From Microbacteriaceae bacterium X2B (GTDB taxonomy: Bacteria; Actinomycetota; Actinomycetes; Actinomycetales; Microbacteriaceae): a DNA stretch of 57,187 nucleotides. Shown here piece after piece: positions 50,679-57,187 of the stretch; positions within the stretch are counted from its first letter, which is position 1; each line of letters begins with the position of its first letter. The translations under genes were made by a program, and so were the position numbers. The stretch covers positions 1 through 57,187 of the forward strand of contig SCPB01000013.1 of assembly GCA_005502445.1 (NCBI GenBank), written 5' to 3'. The notes under the pieces were generated by a model. It saw nothing but the letters and a program-made list of their open reading frames with translations. It was not told the DNA's origin and did no database searches.

Positions 50679-51527
50679 GTGGCCCCGCACACCGCACCCC
50701 GACCGCCGACCCCGCATCGCTGGGCGCGCTGGGTGCGCGAGGCGCTGCTCGATGCCGCAGCGCTCGTCGCACCGGTCGACTGCGCGGGATGCGGCGCTCC
50801 CGACCGCGCGCTGTGCCCCTCGTGCCGCGCGCTGCTGGCTCCGCTTCCTCGCACGGCGCTCCTCGAGGTGCGACCGGGGCTGCGGATCCCGCTCACGGCG
50901 GGCATCGCCTACGACGACGTCGCCCGCGCGGCGATCCTCGCCCTCAAGGAGGACGGGCGCACCGAGCTCGCGCGCGCTCTGGCCGCACCGCTGCTCGCCG
51001 CCCTCGATCTCGCCTACGCGCAGCCCGGCGCGGCCGGCGCCCTGCTCGTGCCGGTGCCCGGCTCCGCGGCGGCGCTCGGCCGCCGCGGGTTCCACCCCGT
51101 CGAACTGCTCGCGCGCCGCGCCGGCCTCGCCACGACCCGGGCGCTCGAGCTCGCGCCCGAGGCCCCCGGGCGCGCCGCCCACCCCGCCGCGTCCCAGAAG
51201 CACCGCACCCTCGCCGAGCGGACGTCCGCCCGGCGCGAGCCGCGCGTCACGCACGACGTCGACGGCCGCGCCGTCGTGCTGCTCGACGACGTCGTGACGA
51301 GCGGGGCCACCCTGCGCGCCGCGGCGCGCGCCCTCGAACGAGCCGGTGCCGCGATCGCGGGCTGCGCGGCGATCGCCGCGACGCCGCGCCGGGTCGGCGA
51401 GTCGGCGATCCCCTGGGGCGCCGCGGCGGCGGTCAGCGCGTGCATAGACGATGCACCGGCAACGGCCACCCGCGGCACGGTGACAATGCGCGCCCCGACG
51501 ACTAGCGTGTCGTCATGGAAGGCGTGA
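50679..51527 (+). CDS. ComF-family phosphoribosyltransferase-like protein
   Basis: A 282-aa protein. An N-terminal zinc-knuckle-like CAGCGAPDRALCPSC is followed by a PRTase domain: AILALKEDGRTELARAL, LVPVPGSAAALGRRGFHPV, and the PRPP loop VVLLDDVVTSGATLRAAA. ComF proteins assist DNA uptake in competent bacteria, but competence here is unproven. The GTG at 50679 is the most plausible start; the frame is open further upstream only inside lpqB. The last 40 residues extend beyond the usual family end and overlap the hpf promoter. Confidence 0.85.
   Translation: MAPHTAPRPPTPHRWARWVREALLDAAALVAPVDCAGCGAPDRALCPSCRALLAPLPRTALLEVRPGLRIPLTAGIAYDDVARAAILALKEDGRTELARALAAPLLAALDLAYAQPGAAGALLVPVPGSAAALGRRGFHPVELLARRAGLATTRALELAPEAPGRAAHPAASQKHRTLAERTSARREPRVTHDVDGRAVVLLDDVVTSGATLRAAARALERAGAAIAGCAAIAATPRRVGESAIPWGAAAAVSACIDDAPATATRGTVTMRAPTTSVSSWKA
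51480..51508 (+). promoter_or_regulatory. hpf promoter inside the 3' end of comF
   Basis: GTGACA (51480-51485), exactly 17 nt, TAGCGT (51503-51508). Five of six -35 positions match the consensus. Upstream, GTGCAT (51440-51445) and ATGCAC (51451-51456) form an inverted repeat that could bind a regulator. The predicted transcript starts near 51515. Confidence 0.6.
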
Positions 51528-51538
51528 TCACCGCCTGA
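51515..51538 (+). CDS. Predicted leaderless 7-codon mini-ORF in the hpf leader
   Basis: An ATG lies exactly 6 nt after the hpf -10 box, the same spacing as in the leaderless genes of this window. It encodes MEGVITA and stops at TGA 51536-51538, 36 nt before the hpf start. The stop lies within the 5' arm and loop of a hairpin (51531-51548). If translated, the ribosome would occupy this hairpin. The peptide is too short for homology evidence. Confidence 0.35.
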   Translation: MEGVITA

Positions 51539-51548
51539 CCGCAGGCGG
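51531..51548 (+). promoter_or_regulatory. Hairpin in the hpf 5' leader
   Basis: CCGCCTG (51531-51537) and CAGGCGG (51542-51548) pair perfectly over 7 bp with an ACCG loop. It lies 14 nt before the AAGGAGGT ribosome-binding site of hpf. Confidence 0.5.
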
Positions 51549-51574
51549 CACGCTCACCGGTCAAGGAGGTTGAC

Positions 51575-52258
51575 GTGGACATCACCATCACGGGTCGCAA
51601 CATCGGGATCACCGACAGGTTCCGCGACTACGCCACCGAGAAGGCGGAGAAGGTCTCCCACCTCGCCGATCGCGCGCTGGCGCTCGAGATCAAGGTCTCG
51701 CGCCACCACGAGAAGACCGGCGGGCGCCCGGGGGACGACCGTGTGGAGATGACCCTGGTGGGCCCCGGCCCCGTGGTGCGCGCCGAATCGGCCGGAAGCG
51801 ACAAGTACGTGGCCTTCGACCTCGCGATCGACAAGCTCATGGAGCGCTTGCGACGGGCGAAGGACAAGAAGAAGGTCCATCGCGGGCAGCATAGGCCGGT
51901 ATCTCTCCGCGAGGCGAGCGCCGACGGATTCCGCGTCGTCGACATCACTCCCGCCGACCCCGAGACGATCGAGAAGGTCGCGACGGGTGCGATCCCCGTT
52001 CAGGAGGAGGCTCGCGGCGCCGAGGGCGACGACGTCTACTCGCCTGTCGTCGTGCGGCAGAAGGTCTTCCCGGCCGCGTCGATGACGGTCGATGAGGCGG
52101 TCGACCAGCTCGAGCTCGTCGGGCACGATTTCTTCCTCTTCATCGACGCCGAGTCCGATCGGCCGAGCGTCGTCTACCGTCGCACCGGCTGGAACTACGG
52201 CGTCATCGGCCTCGAGGCCGATGACGAGGCGCCCGCGAAGACCCGCCGCCGCGGCTGA
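51575..52258 (+). CDS. hpf: Long-form ribosome hibernation promoting factor
   Basis: A 227-aa long HPF. The S30AE domain (about 1-105) starts MDITITGRNIGITDRFRDYA. After a linker, the C-terminal dimerisation domain (about 165-222) reads VDQLELVGHDFFLFIDAESD and VVYRRTGWNYGVIGLEAD. It binds the 30S decoding region and joins ribosomes into inactive 100S dimers under stress. GTG start with a near-perfect AAGGAGGT 4 nt upstream. Its promoter lies inside comF, and the leader holds a mini-ORF and a hairpin. Confidence 0.95.
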   Translation: MDITITGRNIGITDRFRDYATEKAEKVSHLADRALALEIKVSRHHEKTGGRPGDDRVEMTLVGPGPVVRAESAGSDKYVAFDLAIDKLMERLRRAKDKKKVHRGQHRPVSLREASADGFRVVDITPADPETIEKVATGAIPVQEEARGAEGDDVYSPVVVRQKVFPAASMTVDEAVDQLELVGHDFFLFIDAESDRPSVVYRRTGWNYGVIGLEADDEAPAKTRRRG

Positions 52259-52282
52259 CGTCGCTTCGAGGATGCCCGGGGT

Positions 52283-52311
52283 GCCGGGTGCGCGCCCCTC
52301 GCGCACCCGGC
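52283..52311 (+). terminator. Terminator between hpf and secA
   Basis: GCCGGGTGCGCG (52283-52294) and CGCGCACCCGGC (52300-52311) form a perfect 12-bp stem with a 5-nt loop, 24 nt after hpf. A -10-like TAGCAT follows at 52354-52359 and may serve secA. Confidence 0.8.
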
Positions 52312-52472
52312 GCCCTTGCTTCCGCCGCCCCGCGGAGGCCGGGCGGGCCTTGCTAGCATGGGCGCGCCGCATCTCGCGGTGGGCCGCCGCATGCCCGAGC
52401 ACGATGTCGACCGCGGCGAACCCTGAGACCTGAGGGCCCCGACTGCGGTGCCCGATGAGTGGAGTTATCGAA

Positions 52473-55289
<2,817 letters not shown>

Positions 55290-55325
55290 CAGTTCGTCCG
55301 ATCGATCCCCGGGGGATTCCTGGAG

Positions 55326-55343
55326 GCCGATCGCACGATCGGC
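55326..55343. terminator. Palindrome between converging secA and Rv3235-like gene
   Basis: GCCGATCG (55326-55333) and CGATCGGC (55336-55343) are perfectly complementary, 8 bp with a 2-nt loop. A second short palindrome (ATCCCC/GGGGAT) lies just upstream. Probably a bidirectional terminator. Confidence 0.45.
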
Positions 55344-55365
55344 GCGCGGGGGCGTGCGGCGGGCG

Positions 55366-55878
55366 TCAGAGCACGTGGATGGCGCTCGCCCGCCAGCGGC
55401 GATCGAGCCCTTCCAGTCTGATCGCCACGGCCCGCGACCGGGCCCGGGAACTGACCACGACGACAGCCTCGACGATGCCGTCGCGGGGTTCGCAGATCAG
55501 GGTGGAGCCGAGAGCGAAAGAGGGGCGCACGGCGGGGCGGCCGCGCGCCGCGCGGGCTCGGGCGCTGATGACCTGGCGCTTGAGCAGCGTGCTGTAGACG
55601 TCGTCGGTGACCCAGCGCGCGATCTGCTCGAGCTCGCGGGCGCCGGCCAGGATCTCGATGACGCAGCGGGTCAGGTTCTCGACGAGGGGTCGCGGGTCGG
55701 GCAGGTCGGCGGTGGAGGTCGGCTGGTAGTCGAAGAACTCCTCATGCGCGATGCGTGCATGGATGGTGCGGCCGCTGCGGGGGCGATCAGGCGCGCCGGA
55801 TGCTGCGCATGGGATGCCGACGTGGTCGTTCGCGATGCGATCGGCCGGGTCGACGGCGGGTGCGACGGCAGAACTCAT
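55366..55878 (-). CDS. Rv3235-like protein
   Basis: A 170-aa protein starting at the ATG complementary to 55876-55878, with GAGGAG upstream. The first 70 residues are low-complexity. The conserved part is PRPLVENLTRCVIEILAGAR, LEQIARWVTDDVYSTLLKRQ and GLDRRWRASAIHVL, the pattern of the Rv3235 family found near secA1 in Mycobacterium and other actinobacteria. No known function. It converges on secA. Confidence 0.75.
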   Translation of the reverse strand: MSSAVAPAVDPADRIANDHVGIPCAASGAPDRPRSGRTIHARIAHEEFFDYQPTSTADLPDPRPLVENLTRCVIEILAGARELEQIARWVTDDVYSTLLKRQVISARARAARGRPAVRPSFALGSTLICEPRDGIVEAVVVVSSRARSRAVAIRLEGLDRRWRASAIHVL

Positions 55879-56057
55879 TGACGACTCCTCTCCCCCCGGG
55901 GGATGTACCTCGCGGTCTGCGAACCGGTCACGATCCGGCAGACCCACGCGTTCACCCCCGTTCGGGGGGCGCGTTCACTCAAGCAGAATGATTACTCACT
56001 GTCCAGGGGGTAGCGCGAACTGTGGAGAACTGCGTCGTCGTCGTCGGAGGCCGCAAC

Positions 56058-56070
56058 TACCGTCGCCGCA
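56058..56070 (+). promoter_or_regulatory. -10 box of the 56070 gene (leaderless)
   Basis: TACCGT at 56058-56063 lies 6 nt before the ATG at 56070. This supports the ATG over an upstream in-frame GTG at 56022. Confidence 0.45.
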
Positions 56071-56654
56071 TGCGCTGGGATCACCTCTTCGACGACCTCG
56101 CCGGTCAGCTCGAGCACGAGCTGCGCGCGGAGGAGGCCGACCTGCAGCACGAGGAGGAACGGCTGCGTCTCGGGCGACTGACGGTGCGCGATCGCATCGC
56201 GGCGCTGCAGCGGGCACCCGACCCGGCTCTGCGCCGTGTGTGCTACCGATCGCGAGCGGGCGAGCTGCACGCCGTTCGTCCGCTCACCGTCGGCCGCGAC
56301 TGGATGGCGGGCGATCTCGACGACCGACCGGGGGCGCAGGGGATCATACCGTTCTCGGCGCTCGACGCGCTGCTCCTCGATCGCGAGCAAGTGCCCGTCT
56401 CTCTCGAGCCCGGCCCCGACGAACCGGTGCTCGCCGCACGGCTCGGCCTCTCCTTCCTGCTCCGCGACCTGTGCCGACGGCGCACCCCGCTGACGGTCGA
56501 GTCGACGACGGGCTCGGTGACCGGCACGATCGACCGTGTCGGTCGCGATCATTTCGACCTCGCCGTGCACGAGCTCGAGGCGCCCCGTCGCGAGAGCGTC
56601 GTCGAGCACGTGCGCGTCGTCGCGATGGATCAGGTGCTTCTGCTGCGCCTCTGA
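56070..56654 (+). CDS. Uncharacterised protein
   Basis: A 194-aa protein I do not recognise. Residues 1-60 are helical and charged (MRWDHLFDDLAGQLEHELRA, then EEADLQHEEERLRLGRLTVR), likely a coiled coil. The middle is alpha/beta (RPLTVGRDWMAGDLDDRPGA, GIIPFSALDALLLD). The end (TPLTVESTTGSVTGTIDRVG, HFDLAVHELEAP, VVAMDQVLLLRL) is beta-rich and LSm-like in appearance, which is only an impression. No signal peptide or membrane segment. Its 3' end overlaps the converging HTH gene by 25 nt. Confidence 0.7.
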   Translation: MRWDHLFDDLAGQLEHELRAEEADLQHEEERLRLGRLTVRDRIAALQRAPDPALRRVCYRSRAGELHAVRPLTVGRDWMAGDLDDRPGAQGIIPFSALDALLLDREQVPVSLEPGPDEPVLAARLGLSFLLRDLCRRRTPLTVESTTGSVTGTIDRVGRDHFDLAVHELEAPRRESVVEHVRVVAMDQVLLLRL

Positions 56655-56914
56655 TCGGGGAAGATCTCGGCCACGTCGGCGTACTCGGCCTCGTGCCACA
56701 GGGCGAGCCGACGGCTCTCGTCGTACTTGTCGGCGATGAACGACTCGAGCACCGCGTGCTCGACGCGCCACTGCCCGATCGACCCCAGTCGGATCGCGGG
56801 CAGCTCGCCCGAGCGCACGAGCGCGAGCACCTCGGCCGCGGTCAGACTGAGCAGATCGGCGACGTCCGTGAGCGTCAGGAAGCGCCCCATCGCGTCGGCG
56901 GTCGGCTCGGTCAT
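56630..56914 (-). CDS. Small excisionase-type helix-turn-helix protein
   Basis: A 94-aa protein from the ATG complementary to 56912-56914 (a shorter start at MGRFLTL is possible). GRFLTLTDVADLLSLTAAEV, LALVRSGELPAIRLG and WRVEHAVLESFIADKYDESR form the MerR-like winged helix of the HTH_17/excisionase group. In this chromosomal context it is a conserved DNA-binding protein rather than a phage excisionase. The longer reading to 57088 is not conserved. Convergent with the uncharacterised 56070 gene. Confidence 0.8.
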   Translation of the reverse strand: MTEPTADAMGRFLTLTDVADLLSLTAAEVLALVRSGELPAIRLGSIGQWRVEHAVLESFIADKYDESRRLALWHEAEYADVAEIFPDQRRSRST

Positions 56915-56953
56915 GCCTCGATCTTCGCACCGACCGCCGTCATCGCGTCGGAA

Positions 56954-56962
56954 TGTGGATAA
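56954..56962 (-). promoter_or_regulatory. Single consensus DnaA box
   Basis: TGTGGATAA on the plus strand is the exact complement of TTATCCACA, the high-affinity DnaA box. It is isolated, with no cluster of further boxes or AT-rich stretch, so it is not an origin. Confidence 0.4.
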
Positions 56963-57049
56963 CTGCGGTCGAGACCGCGAGGCATTGCTCAGTATCGTTC
57001 GCGTTCCGCCGGGCGACCCGCCCGCCGCCCGCATCGCCGAGGAGCGACC

Positions 57050-57187
57050 ATGAGCCAGCGCGACCACGACGCCCGCGATCGAGGCCACGACGAGAGCGAG
57101 CCCGATGAGCAGACGGGGGTCGGGCGCGCGGCGGCGCCCTCGTGTGGCAGTTCCTGCAGGTGGCCGTCGGCGTGGGGAGCATCCAGG
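57050..57187 (+). CDS. Start of a gene cut by the window edge (uncertain)
   Basis: ATG at 57050 with GAGGAG upstream and a TATCGT -10 box at 56993-56998. The visible 46 codons are very polar (MSQRDHDARDRGHDESEPDE) and then become less convincing. In another frame, from about 57118, the sequence reads GGALVWQFLQVAVGVGSI, which resembles a membrane segment. Either the frame shown is right, or a frameshift lies around 57110-57125. The product is unknown. Confidence 0.3.
   Translation, partial: MSQRDHDARDRGHDESEPDEQTGVGRAAAPSCGSSCRWPSAWGASR

Noticed and set aside
56630-56914. Prophage remnant suggested by an excisionase-like protein
   Set aside because: No integrase, attachment-site repeats or phage genes are nearby. 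Such small HTH proteins are ordinary chromosomal genes in this family.
56954-56962. Replication origin
   Set aside because: Only one DnaA box, no dnaA/dnaN genes, and no AT-rich unwinding region.

Overview
This window is chromosomal DNA from a high-GC actinobacterium, most likely a member of Microbacteriaceae. The evidence is strong GC3 bias, an actinobacterial 16S rRNA, a 16S-23S spacer without tRNA genes, the bifunctional HisA/TrpF enzyme PriA, and the conserved blocks infC-rpmI-rplT, argCJBDF-H and mtrA-mtrB-lpqB-comF-hpf-secA. Most of it is ordinary housekeeping sequence. I see no prophage, IS transposase, CRISPR array or plasmid backbone.

Layout. 1-4340: tail of a LysM protein, then hisC-hisB-hisH-priA and an SseB-like gene. 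4340-7370: a DUF1844 gene facing a structured leader, infC (probable ATC start), rpmI, rplT, terminator, and a SpoU-type rRNA methyltransferase. 7450-14095: response regulator, sensor kinase and TAXI solute-binding lipoprotein without a TRAP permease, followed by a gluABCD-type ABC importer; this may be one sensing and uptake unit. 14107-17657: pheS-pheT. 17703-24455: argC-J-B-D-F-H, without argR or argG between F and H. 24433-27336: 3-methyladenine glycosylase, a SatD-like gene on the minus strand, and tyrS with an in-frame repeat at its N-terminus. 27450-33250: rRNA operon with two promoters and a strong terminator. 33310-35182: divergent RDD and SpoIIM genes. 35284-40554: Fur-type regulator with catalase, a small SCO4226-like protein, and a large LuxR-type ATPase regulator. 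40555-40974: non-coding block of two palindromic elements and two short tandem arrays. 40975-46424 (minus strand): DUF58, MoxR, DUF4350, DUF4129 and a multi-pass membrane protein. 46558-55289: mtrA-mtrB-lpqB-comF-hpf-secA. 55366-end: Rv3235-like gene, an uncharacterised gene, a small HTH protein and a gene cut by the window edge.

A recurrent feature is leaderless transcription. Many start codons lie 5-8 nt after a TAnnnT-like -10 box with no ribosome-binding site (hisC, the SpoU gene, pheS, argC, tyrS, fur, the LuxR regulator, the 56070 gene). The same geometry predicts two unannotated mini-ORFs, a 7-codon one in front of hpf and a 33-codon one in front of the response regulator. The most unusual stretches are the palindrome/tandem-repeat block at 40596-40924 and the TAXI/two-component/glutamate-type transporter cluster.
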